DNA of 64,000 nucleotides from Ktedonobacteria bacterium brp13 (GTDB taxonomy: Bacteria > Chloroflexota > Ktedonobacteria > Ktedonobacterales > Ktedonobacteraceae): NCBI GenBank assembly GCA_015099395.1, contig AP024096.1:6427485-6491484 (forward strand). The letters run 5' to 3'. Positions 9,144 to 17,495 of the stretch are shown one piece after another. Position 1 is the first letter of the stretch; every line of letters starts with the position of its first letter. The notes under the pieces were generated by a model. That model was not told the DNA's origin. It did not search any database and saw nothing but the letters and a program-made list of their open reading frames with translations. Both the position numbers and the translations under genes were made by a program.

Positions 9144-9301
9144 CTTTTTCTGCTCCTTTGTCTATTCCTACCGCTTTTTTGTAATAGTGAAGATTATCTA
9201 GGCGAATTATTCACGTAGGCGCATAATGGATGATGCGAAAAGAATAGAAAACGGGTAATATAAGTTCGACTCACCGCTGTCTTGTCAGTAGTGTGTGATC
9301 T

Positions 9302-10426
9302 TTAGCGTTTGAGTATGAGGACTTTGAAGTTGCCCATCCCTGCTGGTTCTGTGAGTGTGGAGACGCGTTGGCGCAGGTTATACCAGCGGAACATGGCGAT
9401 CTGGCCCTGATCGCTGCTACGAGACTGGTCAATAATGCCAAAGTCATGCTGACGAATACGCTCAAGTTCGTCATAAATACCCATAGTGGTGAGCCACTGG
9501 CTCTGTGTGCTAAACGAATGCAGACGAAGACCTTGTTGGCGGCCAGTCTCGATTAAAGCGCTAAAGTTGACATGAGCAGTGATATCTTGCTTACCAGGTC
9601 GCAGCAGTGGATGTTCTGCCAGTTGGTGCTGATAGTAGCAGGCCAGGGTGCCATGGTGGCGATACTGAGTATAAAGCTTTTTCGCGCTATCTCCGTAGTC
9701 GATAGCCAGGATAAAGCCATGCCGTTTCCGCTTAGGATTGGCTCCCATCAGCAACTGGCTGGTACGTTCCATCCAACTCAGCGCAGCCAAATTGACCTCG
9801 GCGCGCCACCCATCCTCATATGTGCGCCAGGGAATCTTATAATGATCCAGGTAGCTGGCAACCTCTGTGCTACACGGCTCGCCAAGCCCCTCTGATAGAT
9901 GGCCATCTTCCTCGGTCACGTATAGTTCGTAGAGGGTTCCCTCGTATTTTTGTACAATGTGTACCGGGAAGGCATCGACCAGTTCATTTGAGAGGATAAC
10001 CATAGGGGAGAAGGCATCGTCTACGGCCTTCGTAGCGCTCTGTAATGCATCCAGTCCTGCATTGATATCTGCCGTGCGGTATTCCAATGCTGCATGCATG
10101 TCCGGGCTCTCCTGGGCAGTCCAGGCGCGTATAGTGGTGGCAAGATCGCCTCGACCTGAGCCTTGCTCAAGGACCATAAACGGTTCTGGCTTCCCTAGAG
10201 CTTCCCACATCTGTAGTAGTTGGCGTCCCATACAGTGGGCAAAAAAATCAGCCACATCGGTACTGGTATAGAAGTCGCCCTCCCAGCCGATGCGGGTCTC
10301 GCCAGTGACATAGTAGCCGTAGCCGGGCTCATAGAGTGCCATGCGCATATAATCGGCAAAGGTAATAGGGCCATCCTGACGAATACGTTCAAGAATACGT
10401 TGTTGAAGTGTTGAAGTTTTCTGCAT
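9302..10426 (-). CDS. MidA/NDUFAF7-type SAM-dependent methyltransferase (DUF185)
   Basis: Homologue of the mitochondrial complex I assembly methyltransferase NDUFAF7. Landmarks are GPITFADYMRMALYEPGYGYY, DFYTSTDVADFFAHCMGRQL, then the SAM-binding VLEQGSGRGDLA, ILSNELVDAFPVH, and IDYG near GDSAKKLYTQYRHHGTLACYY. The eukaryotic protein methylates an arginine of a complex I subunit; the bacterial substrate is unknown. I use the ATG at 10426 (374 aa) because it begins just before the conserved LQQRILERI helix. An ATG at 10474 adds 16 residues and has no better ribosome site. It lies downstream of holA in the same direction with a 100-base gap. Confidence 0.85.
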   Translation of the reverse strand: MQKTSTLQQRILERIRQDGPITFADYMRMALYEPGYGYYVTGETRIGWEGDFYTSTDVADFFAHCMGRQLLQMWEALGKPEPFMVLEQGSGRGDLATTIRAWTAQESPDMHAALEYRTADINAGLDALQSATKAVDDAFSPMVILSNELVDAFPVHIVQKYEGTLYELYVTEEDGHLSEGLGEPCSTEVASYLDHYKIPWRTYEDGWRAEVNLAALSWMERTSQLLMGANPKRKRHGFILAIDYGDSAKKLYTQYRHHGTLACYYQHQLAEHPLLRPGKQDITAHVNFSALIETGRQQGLRLHSFSTQSQWLTTMGIYDELERIRQHDFGIIDQSRSSDQGQIAMFRWYNLRQRVSTLTEPAGMGNFKVLILKR

Positions 10427-10525
10427 ACCTGGATCTCTCGCTGCTCCCTCTGGTGTCAAATTCCCATCAATCATAGCACGATGAGAGGCTTCTTCGCTGT
10501 CGTTTACTGCGTGGTTTTGGGTTTG

Positions 10526-11548
10526 TCACTGTCCGAAGTTAACGACCAGAAGATCGAGCGCCATCTCAGGCGTAAGACGGCTGCGCTTGAGGGCCGCATC
10601 AGTAGCCAGTAGATCGCGATAGGTGTTTTCAAGTTGTACTGGTTTAAAGTTCTTGACCTGGCGTATAGCTTTGTCGACGACAAATGGCGGCATTCCCAAT
10701 GTCGAGGCGATCTGTGGTGTGCGCATCCCTTTCTGCGCCAGTTCTTTCACCAGAAGTAGTGAGCGAACCTGGTTGGTGATCGTGCTGATCAATCTGAGTG
10801 GAGGTTCTCCATCGGAGAGCAGGTCATGTAAGATATTGAGCGCTTGTTTCTGATTGCGCTGCGCGAGGGCATCGGTGAGATCAAAGATGCGAGCCTCCTG
10901 AGCTTGAGCGCAGAGCAGGCGTATGTCGGGGATAGTGATGGTTCCCTCTTCTCCAACATAGAGTGCCAGCTTATCGATCTCGTTTGCCAGGAGGCGAAGA
11001 TTATTGCCGACAAAATTAGCGAGCAGCGAAGTTGCGTCTGGCGCGATGTGAGCACCGATATTCTTCACGCGGCTATTAATCCACTTTTCTAAAACTGCTC
11101 CCTTAGGAAGCGTGCTCTGTATCGCTTTGCCGTGTTGTTCTGCCGCCTTGAGCAGGAGATTACTACTCTCTAATAGCTCGTCGACAATGACAATCAGGGT
11201 CGTTGATGAAGGCATCGTCTCGATATGTTCCGCCAGTTCTTTTTCGAAACCAGCGCGACCAGTAGTAGCCTTACTGCTCTTTTTGCGTTTAGTCTTGCCA
11301 CCACTGATCGTATCTTCCGTTATCGTACTTGCTTTTTCGCCACGTTTCTTTTTTGGTAGACCATCAACGACAATCAAGCGTTGTTCACTGAGAAATGGTA
11401 GCGTATTGCTATTGATCATGATCGTTTTCGCTGCCACCTCAGTCCCGCTGTAGACGTCCTGATTATAGCCAAAGTCACCTTGAGTACGTAGCTTTTTTAA
11501 GTGTTCACGACTGGTGAACTCATCTTCACCGTGCAGAAGATAAAACAT
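10526..11548 (-). CDS. holA: DNA polymerase III subunit delta
   Basis: The clamp-loader subunit that opens the beta sliding clamp. The 340-residue length is typical. Features are MFYLLHGEDEFTSREHLKKL at the start (degenerate P-loop strand), LPFLSEQRLIVVDGLP, an atypical basic Lys-rich insertion with GGKTKRKKSS near residues 75-95, then LIVIVDELLESS, GNNLRLLANEIDKLALYVG and a helical C-terminus (ARIFDLTDALAQRNQKQALNILHDLL) characteristic of HolA. The basic, Ser/Thr-rich insertion is longer than in common homologues. The gene begins 13 bases after the small membrane protein gene at 11561-11917, probably one transcript. Confidence 0.9.
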   Translation of the reverse strand: MFYLLHGEDEFTSREHLKKLRTQGDFGYNQDVYSGTEVAAKTIMINSNTLPFLSEQRLIVVDGLPKKKRGEKASTITEDTISGGKTKRKKSSKATTGRAGFEKELAEHIETMPSSTTLIVIVDELLESSNLLLKAAEQHGKAIQSTLPKGAVLEKWINSRVKNIGAHIAPDATSLLANFVGNNLRLLANEIDKLALYVGEEGTITIPDIRLLCAQAQEARIFDLTDALAQRNQKQALNILHDLLSDGEPPLRLISTITNQVRSLLLVKELAQKGMRTPQIASTLGMPPFVVDKAIRQVKNFKPVQLENTYRDLLATDAALKRSRLTPEMALDLLVVNFGQ

Positions 11549-11560
11549 AAGCGAAAATGA

Positions 11561-11917
11561 TTACTCCTGTGTATGCGCGATTTGCCGGCGATAGTCACGG
11601 TTATTTTTGGCCGCAACTACCAGATCGGTCAGAATTCCGCCTGTCAACCCAAGTGCAGCGCAGAGCAGAATGCCACCAAAGAAGGCCGAAGCTCCATTGG
11701 CACCGGGTAACTTGGTCTTGTAGATAAGTGTACCAGCCCAACTAATAATAGCGAGAAAGCCAATGAGTGCGCCAAAGAACGCACCGCCAATAACGGCACC
11801 ACGTTTCTTTACGGCACTGATCCAGAATGCCAGGAAGAGTGCGATTGGGAGCGAGAGCAAGAGACCAAAAAAGGCTCCAATCGTGACATCATCAAGACTG
11901 AATGCTGCGAGAACCAT
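11561..11917 (-). CDS. Small integral membrane protein, 118 aa
   Basis: Three to four Gly/Ala-rich hydrophobic segments (about 12-35, 42-65, 78-105) with short charged loops and a basic, Gln-rich C-terminal tail (VVAAKNNRDYRRQIAHTQE). A strong AGGAGG site precedes the ATG at 11917. No family recognised. It sits directly upstream of holA, but co-transcription need not mean a shared role. Confidence 0.6.
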   Translation of the reverse strand: MVLAAFSLDDVTIGAFFGLLLSLPIALFLAFWISAVKKRGAVIGGAFFGALIGFLAIISWAGTLIYKTKLPGANGASAFFGGILLCAALGLTGGILTDLVVAAKNNRDYRRQIAHTQE

Positions 11918-12095
11918 GCTAAGTTCGCCTCCTTGAGGATTTAGTAACGGGGAGGTGCCGTCTCTTACTGTACATTATGAGTTCCCTCCCCATGTATCAA
12001 TTTTTATTATACGGCGTTCCGACACCTGTGACAACTTAGCTTTCTTTCTCTTGCGCTTGAGAAGCGCGTGGACTGTAGAGAACTGTAGTATGATA

Positions 12096-12136
12096 AAATC
12101 CCGGCAAGAGGATCACTCATCTTCTTACCGGGATTT
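12096..12136 (-). terminator. Rho-independent-type terminator of the MprF-like gene
   Basis: Arms 12096-12112 and 12120-12136 pair over 17 positions (outer 9 bp AAATCCCGG/CCGGGATTT perfect). Read on the minus strand the stem is followed by TTTTATCAT. It lies 36 bases past the stop of the gene ending at 12172. Confidence 0.8.
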
Positions 12137-12171
12137 GAGTTATGTTTTAGTGCGAGTGGTATGCTTTTGTT

Positions 12172-13971
12172 TTAAACTTTGATGGACTTCAGCGTTTTAG
12201 CTGCGGCCTCTTTCAGCTCCAGTTGGTGGTGACGCCATTCTGACAGCGTCTGGCGCGCGGTAGAGAACAGTGTCGTATCGGTCATGTGTGCTTTATAGAG
12301 TGCGATACCGACTTTCGGCAAGTTCAAGGCATCCGAGTAGACGATATAGCGGCTCTCCCACGTGGGCAAGAACTTCTTTTTAAAATTGAAGAGTGACTGG
12401 TTCTTGCTGGGATTGCCGAAGCGTTCGGTCAGGAAATCGATGCTTGTCCCCAGGAACGTCTCATCTTCGCCATTTGAGTTACTCAATGGGGCCAGCCCGA
12501 GGCTTGCTACCTGGATCTCGTTCTTCTGCATATATTCGAGTGAACGTGCCAGCAGTAGTTCCATCGTCCCTGGTGCACATTGTTCGGCGCGGCGCATAAA
12601 GTCGAGCCCCCAGCCATTGCGACCATAGATCGGGATAAAGGAGACGAACGCATGTACTTTATTTTGCTCATCAATGGCCAGTGCATAGAGCAGTCCAGGA
12701 TCGCCCAGGGTGCTGAAACGGCCCATGCTAAAGCCCATCTCAACGCCACCTTTCTCCTCTAGCCAATGCTGTGAGATGCGCTCCATTTGAGCGAGTTGCT
12801 CGCTATCCTGAACATGACCACGGTAGAAGATGACGTGTAGCCCATCTTTCTCAGCGCGTTTCGCACTAGAGCGGACATTAGCGATGGCTCCACCTTTGAG
12901 TGAGAAGTTGCGTACATCTATCACCGCATCCTCACCGATCTTAAGCAGACTAAAGCCTGCCGCGCGATAGAGCGCTGCGAACTTGTCGCGTACCTGATAG
13001 AAGACGATACTCCAGTCCTGCTCACGGCAGAACGCGATAAACTGTTTAGTAACCAGGGGGATTTCATAATCAGGACCAATCGGATCGCCAGCAACTACCG
13101 CCGTACTGCCTTGCAATACATAGCTGATAACGGACTTGCCCGAATTGGAGAAGAAGTAGGTCTTCTCTTCGCTCAGCGCAAAGTAGCTGATCGAATTGGT
13201 ACCATGGAGCCTATTGATCTCGCTCACCGTATCTCGTGTAGCATGATCAGGCATCAAAGCAGCGGCGACCGGGCGGAAGATCTGGACCATGCCGTAGACG
13301 ATAGCGCTGATACAGAGCATTGGTAGTGCGCGTTGAAAGAAGAAGGCCTGTGTCGCAAAAGGTATATGCATATGTGGACCACCATGTACTATGACACGGA
13401 GGAAGACAGCACGAAAACCGATGCGCTCAATCCAGGGATGGAATTCATCATAGAGGGCGAGAAAGCCACCAATCACATAGAAGACAACGATACTAATGCC
13501 CAGGCAGAGGGCAATATAGCCCCGGCGCGTCGAAGGCGGATCGCTTTTAGCACGGAAGAAAGGTGCCAGGGCGTAGAGCGCAATCGCTGCGATCAGCGCC
13601 ACCATCGTATTCAAGTAGGAACCGCTACGTTGGATATGGAGTAAAGCTGATACAAACAACAAGACAAGTGTAATATTCCATGCATGCTTCTTTCCACGCG
13701 CCAGCCCATAAGAAAGCACAAGTAAGAAGAAACCTGCTATAACAGTAAACGTCTGCGCCTGTACGCGGTGGCTTACCAACGGCCAACTGCCTAGAAAGAA
13801 GCCCAATGTGTCATCACCTAGAATTGCGCTCCAATTAAACCGTGGCACAATGGCTGACAGCATATCAGCAAGCCCGACCAGCCCGATAAGGCAACCCATT
13901 ATGTAGCGGATTACGTGTTGTATGCGATCTGGTTTTAATAGTGCTGTGTTTTCATCGACTGGTGTTTGCAT
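12172..13971 (-). CDS. MprF-like phosphatidylglycerol aminoacyltransferase (DUF2156)
   Basis: A membrane protein of about 600 residues. The N-terminal 230 residues hold about six to seven hydrophobic segments; the C-terminal 300 are the GNAT-like synthase domain of MprF/LysX enzymes (SISYFALSEEKTYFFSNSGK, VVAGDPIGP, VFYQVRDKFAALYRAAGF, EDAVIDVRNFSLKGG, then NQSLFNFKKKFLPTWESRY). These enzymes move an amino acid from aminoacyl-tRNA to phosphatidylglycerol, lowering surface charge and cationic peptide sensitivity. It is shorter than full MprF (about 840 aa), so most of the flippase domain is missing. The amino acid cannot be told from sequence. I prefer the ATG at 13971 (GAGG at 6 bases); one at 13983 adds four residues. 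Confidence 0.87.
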   Translation of the reverse strand: MQTPVDENTALLKPDRIQHVIRYIMGCLIGLVGLADMLSAIVPRFNWSAILGDDTLGFFLGSWPLVSHRVQAQTFTVIAGFFLLVLSYGLARGKKHAWNITLVLLFVSALLHIQRSGSYLNTMVALIAAIALYALAPFFRAKSDPPSTRRGYIALCLGISIVVFYVIGGFLALYDEFHPWIERIGFRAVFLRVIVHGGPHMHIPFATQAFFFQRALPMLCISAIVYGMVQIFRPVAAALMPDHATRDTVSEINRLHGTNSISYFALSEEKTYFFSNSGKSVISYVLQGSTAVVAGDPIGPDYEIPLVTKQFIAFCREQDWSIVFYQVRDKFAALYRAAGFSLLKIGEDAVIDVRNFSLKGGAIANVRSSAKRAEKDGLHVIFYRGHVQDSEQLAQMERISQHWLEEKGGVEMGFSMGRFSTLGDPGLLYALAIDEQNKVHAFVSFIPIYGRNGWGLDFMRRAEQCAPGTMELLLARSLEYMQKNEIQVASLGLAPLSNSNGEDETFLGTSIDFLTERFGNPSKNQSLFNFKKKFLPTWESRYIVYSDALNLPKVGIALYKAHMTDTTLFSTARQTLSEWRHHQLELKEAAAKTLKSIKV

Positions 13972-14718
13972 AATGCCCCTCATTTATCACACCAACCCTT
14001 GCATCATACAGAGGAATGGTTGCGGTGATCACTTATCCGATAGGAGATGATCAGCAGAGAGCGTGAATATAGCGCCCTGAGCGTTGCTACTGATTTTTCT
14101 ATCCTGGTCACAGTTGTTGCGGTACGTTGCTAGGAAGAAGAGTTTCAGTTCACATTGTTCACCGCGTCCATAACTGTTTTTTATGAGTTTTTGTATTGAT
14201 TATATTGTACTCTATGTCGTGATAATTCTGTCTGCTCTATACGCTCTACTAAACTTTTCTCCTACGTACATTGCTAGAAAACGTTATCAACAACTTCTAT
14301 CTTGTATAAGTGATAATCGCCGCTTTCTTTTAGTGTGTATTGAGTATTGTGCCAGTCTTTCTCTGCATCTTATAACGTAGTCCGAGTTACTAAACGAATG
14401 AATGTGAAGAGTCGTTACATATATATTACTTTGATGTTTGTGTTTTTACGATGTGCTATTTCACTATCTGCAAGGGTAATGGTTCACACTTATCTTTTGT
14501 CCTCTTCCTCAGAAGAAAACCAGTCTGTAGCATGTATTTTGTGAATGCAGCCTGTCTCATATTATACCTTAGTGTACCGACTGGTTGGTGATTTGCAACA
14601 TGCAATCAACTGATACGTATATGTAGCAGTTGAGTTAAAAAGCAAGAGGTTAACAGCGTTAGCACGCAGTCGTGTTGTGCGTTTGTTGACAAATTTCATA
14701 GAACTGAGAGGCATGGGA
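13972..14718. other. Long intergenic region, divergent promoters expected
   Basis: About 750 bases between the divergent MprF-like and DUF4870-like genes. Two overlapping 65-residue ORFs (14183-14380, 14347-14544) are AT-rich, lack ribosome sites and read as chance hydrophobic sequence. An imperfect inverted repeat GATTTGCA-ACA-TGCAATC sits near 14590-14610. I see no RNA gene. Confidence 0.4.
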
Positions 14719-15087
14719 ATGATGCGTAGGATGACAACCCTTGGACTTGATGAGCGTTTTGAACGAGTTCTGGCCTATTCATTATTCTGGGTATCAGGGC
14801 TTGTACTGATCTTCACAGAGAAGAATAAGAATGTGCGTTGGCATGCAATGCAATCGATAGTAACATTCGGCACGCTCTCGCTACTCTTCATCGGAGTAAG
14901 TATGCTCAGTGGGATACTCTCCTGGATCCCTATCCTGGGACTCCTTATCTCCTTTGGACTGCACCTGCTACGTGATATTCTAGGCTGGATCTGGGTTCTC
15001 CTCTGGTTCTGGCTGATGTTTATGGCCTGGGTGCGTCCCGACTATCGTTTACCCCTGGTCAGTAATTGGGTACGAGGGATCTTTTAG
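14719..15087 (+). CDS. DUF4870/Tic20-like small membrane protein
   Basis: Four hydrophobic segments in 122 residues, with the family signature FTEKNKNVRWHAMQSIVTFG between the first two, as in DUF4870 (Tic20-like) proteins where a charged loop is followed by R-H-A-x-Q. The family role is unknown. Several in-frame ATGs exist; the one at 14719 has GAGAGG seven bases upstream. It is monocistronic, ending just before palindromic repeat copy A. Confidence 0.7.
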   Translation: MMRRMTTLGLDERFERVLAYSLFWVSGLVLIFTEKNKNVRWHAMQSIVTFGTLSLLFIGVSMLSGILSWIPILGLLISFGLHLLRDILGWIWVLLWFWLMFMAWVRPDYRLPLVSNWVRGIF

Positions 15088-15105
15088 CTTTATGCGACTC
15101 ACTAC

Positions 15106-15165
15106 TGATCCGAACACCTGAGTGTCTGACACGAGAGCCGTCAGTCGCGTTGGTGTTCGGATTGA
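15106..15165. repeat. Palindromic repeat, copy A
   Basis: 11-bp perfect arms (ATCCGAACACC at 15108-15118, its complement at 15152-15162) around a GC-rich middle containing CAGTCGCGTTGG. The sequence ACTACTNATCCGAANACCTGAGTG is shared with copy B at 38984. It lies between two converging genes and may also act as a terminator. Confidence 0.75.
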
Positions 15166-15170
15166 GCGGA

Positions 15171-15653
15171 TTAGTTATGCTTATAAAGTAGTCCCAGGGT
15201 CAGGCCAAAGGCCAGGTGGCGCAGCAGGTTCTGTCCGAAGGCGCGCCAATTAGCAAGTGGCGGCATCTCTCCGTTCTTGATGAGGGGATGGTATTTGTCG
15301 GCGAGGGGTGTGAGCCACCAGGCGGCAGCGATAAAGACTTCACCAAAGATTGAGCCTTTGAGCCAGTTCGGTCCTGGCAGATAGCGTTTGACGATGGCTC
15401 CATAGAGCTCGGCTAGCGCTATCCCGTTGAATATGTGGAGCGCCCAGGAGAGGATAAAGCCTTGCCTGGTGCGTTTCTCACCTTCTACAAGTCCTTCAAT
15501 GAAGCGAACATCGCTAAATCTATTGCCAATTAAGAATTTATCGCTCTCCATCGCGATGCTATAGGCGACAGTAGCCCAGATGCCAGCCATTGCGGCCTTG
15601 CCGGGATGCCACGTGGGATCTAGAAATCTCTTGATTGTCTTCATGCTATTCAT
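15171..15653 (-). CDS. Hypothetical membrane protein, 160 aa
   Basis: Contains hydrophobic segments near residues 20-35, 68-88, 100-118 and 140-157, with conserved-looking WALHIFNGIALAELYG and IFGEVFIAAAWWLTPLADKYHP. GAGG seven bases before the ATG at 15653 supports the start. I do not recognise a characterised family. Its 3' end touches palindromic repeat copy A. Confidence 0.65.
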   Translation of the reverse strand: MNSMKTIKRFLDPTWHPGKAAMAGIWATVAYSIAMESDKFLIGNRFSDVRFIEGLVEGEKRTRQGFILSWALHIFNGIALAELYGAIVKRYLPGPNWLKGSIFGEVFIAAAWWLTPLADKYHPLIKNGEMPPLANWRAFGQNLLRHLAFGLTLGLLYKHN

Positions 15654-15686
15654 ACTTTTTCCTCTATAGTGGTGTCATTCTTTGTA

Positions 15687-16613
15687 TTAGCTGACTCGCT
15701 TACGTCTGGTGCTGCCCAGGTGAAGGAGCATGGCGACGACGCTACCCATTGCTGTTGCTAGTGTGTTGACAACGTCATTGTCCAACCAGCGCAGTCCACG
15801 TAGGTGCTGTGTCGGTGTACCACAACTATGTATACGGCGCTCGGTCTCCTTCTGGCAGGTAGGACAATAGTACATTGCCTGTACTGTCGCTCCTAACAGG
15901 CTATCAAAGAGGCTACCCGCAAGGCCACTGAGTAACGCGATAAGTGGTAACCAGGGAGAAGCGCCGCGCTGTAAGAGCTTGAAGAAGCCTCCAAGGGTCA
16001 GGGCTCCAGCTGCTGAAGAGGTTGTGCCCAGCAAGGTGATGCCGCCGGATGTGCCAGCTTCGACGCGCTGCCCGTTGGTGATCAGACGTGGTGGCGTTGG
16101 ACTGAGTGTTCCGGTCTCAGTCGCCCAGGTATCAGCTGTTGCAGTCGCCAGTGCACCTACATAGCCAGCTGCGAGCGTTGTGCGTAGCAGGGGCGAACGA
16201 GCCAGACCGTAGCCGCAGGCCAGAGCAGTAGCCACACCTCCATTAGCGATAACCTGCCCCAGATCGCGCTGTGAACCTTTGCTAAACTTATCAAATGCGG
16301 TACTGGCCTTGTCGTTGGCGCGAAAGTGTGATAAAAAACTCGAAGATACAAAGAAGAAGATCAGGCTAAGTCCCCAACTTGTTCCGCCAAAACCAAAGGT
16401 TGCCATCCCCGTTGGAATAGCGCCAGCAACTCCACTGCGGCTCAGTGAGCGTCGGCTATATGCCAGACCCCCGATACTACTACTGAAGAGCAGACCGAGG
16501 AGCAGGCGACGTTTTGTATGTGCTTTTTGCCGCTCTATGCATGCGAGTGCCGCAGGAGCGCTGGAGGATTGATGCTGCAAAGTTATTGGTGCGGTCGATG
16601 ATGATAGTTTCAT
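15687..16613 (-). CDS. DUF92 (TMEM19/VTE6-like) integral membrane protein
   Basis: About 308 residues, with five or six hydrophobic segments and the DUF92 core: GVAGAIPTGMATFGFGG, RDLGQVIANGGVATALACG, AATADTWATETGTLSPTPPRLI, VEAGTSGGITLLG, GSLFDSLLGATVQ, and an unusual CPTCQKE...CG segment before LDNDVVNTLAT. Plant VTE6 of this family phosphorylates phytyl-phosphate, so prenyl-phosphate metabolism is a plausible but unproven role. The D-W-x-x-E-G and D-S-L-G motifs look catalytic. I use the ATG at 16613; one at 16649 adds 12 residues. Next to the upstream 160-aa membrane protein gene in the same direction. Confidence 0.85.
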   Translation of the reverse strand: MKLSSSTAPITLQHQSSSAPAALACIERQKAHTKRRLLLGLLFSSSIGGLAYSRRSLSRSGVAGAIPTGMATFGFGGTSWGLSLIFFFVSSSFLSHFRANDKASTAFDKFSKGSQRDLGQVIANGGVATALACGYGLARSPLLRTTLAAGYVGALATATADTWATETGTLSPTPPRLITNGQRVEAGTSGGITLLGTTSSAAGALTLGGFFKLLQRGASPWLPLIALLSGLAGSLFDSLLGATVQAMYYCPTCQKETERRIHSCGTPTQHLRGLRWLDNDVVNTLATAMGSVVAMLLHLGSTRRKRVS

Positions 16614-16815
16614 AATATTGATCTCGCTAATAATTAGTACATCATGCAATATTCATGTGTTTTTTGTTACAGAACTTCATTGTAGATAGTTCTATCTTAG
16701 AGAAGGGATAGTTGAAAGACAAGGTATAACGTCCTTTGATACCCATTCGTCGGAGATGTTGCTCAGGGCTGTCTGTCTTATCTATTGTACCATGTGCTCG
16801 CGTCAAAAAGAGTTA

Positions 16816-16855
16816 TGATGTATGCTTTCTTAAATTGATGTATGCTTTCTTAAAT
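16816..16855. repeat. Two perfect tandem copies of a 20-bp unit
   Basis: The unit TGATGTATGCTTTCTTAAAT occurs twice head to tail (16816-16835, 16836-16855) directly after the rusA-like stop codon. Likely a slippage or recombination duplication. Confidence 0.9.
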
Positions 16856-17334
16856 TATGGAAGAAGAACGTATTCTTTGTCGAAATGCCAGTCGGATTTG
16901 GGTATCGCCTCTAGCTCGACCAGGAGGTGGGGCTGTAATGGATCTATATGCTTGATTAGATGAATGTCTACCACCCGGTTGTCATTGAGTCTCAGTCCTT
17001 CACAAATTACGTCCTGCGTAATTTTGAGCCCTCCATCGAGGTCTCGCCGCAGAGGCGTAGTGAAATAGAAGTCCAGGGATAATGCCAGGTAACTATGTTG
17101 AAATTGAGACAATAAGGCTTCATCCAGTGTCCCCTGTTGCTCTAACGTGTGAATCTGAGCAAGAACCTGCTTTTTAAAACGGCGAGCGACAGCGGTACTG
17201 ACGCGGTGACCATTCACAGTTGCATATTGTTCGTTGATGCTAGGAGGAAGCGGCAGGGTAAGGCACAGGTGTGGTGGACGTTGACTCGTCCTGTGTTTTC
17301 TCTCTCCATCCTGACCTGCCATCTGTTCTTGCAT
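16855..17334 (-). CDS. RusA-family Holliday junction resolvase-like nuclease
   Basis: A 159-residue protein with the RusA fold signature: LPLPPSINEQY near residue 27, then RRDLDGGLKITQDVICEGLR with acidic residues Asp98 and Asp100 and the NDN at 117-119, matching the metal-binding aspartates (D70, D72, D91) of E. coli RusA. RusA cuts four-way DNA junctions symmetrically and is usually phage-borne; here no phage gene is adjacent, so it is a chromosomal or long-domesticated copy. The start has a weak site; an ATG four codons later is also possible. It is divergent from the zinc-ribbon gene at 17496. Confidence 0.8.
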   Translation of the reverse strand: MQEQMAGQDGERKHRTSQRPPHLCLTLPLPPSINEQYATVNGHRVSTAVARRFKKQVLAQIHTLEQQGTLDEALLSQFQHSYLALSLDFYFTTPLRRDLDGGLKITQDVICEGLRLNDNRVVDIHLIKHIDPLQPHLLVELEAIPKSDWHFDKEYVLLP

Positions 17335-17495
17335 AAGTCTCTCCTACCTTGTATATAGTACTTTTGGAATAATGTATACCGTGCGTATTGTATCATATCA
17401 ACATGTCTTATCTTGTAAATCTTGTATCGTTGTCAAGCTGGAAAAAGAGTGATACACTGCCGACAATAGGGCCTTGGCGAAAGTGAGGAGCAATA

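Noticed and set aside
14183..14544. Two small hydrophobic plus-strand ORFs
   Set aside because: No ribosome site, very AT-rich, and overlapping each other in different frames. They look like chance.
16816..16855. Tandem 20-mers as a binding site array
   Set aside because: Two exact copies located directly after a stop codon; duplication is the simpler explanation.
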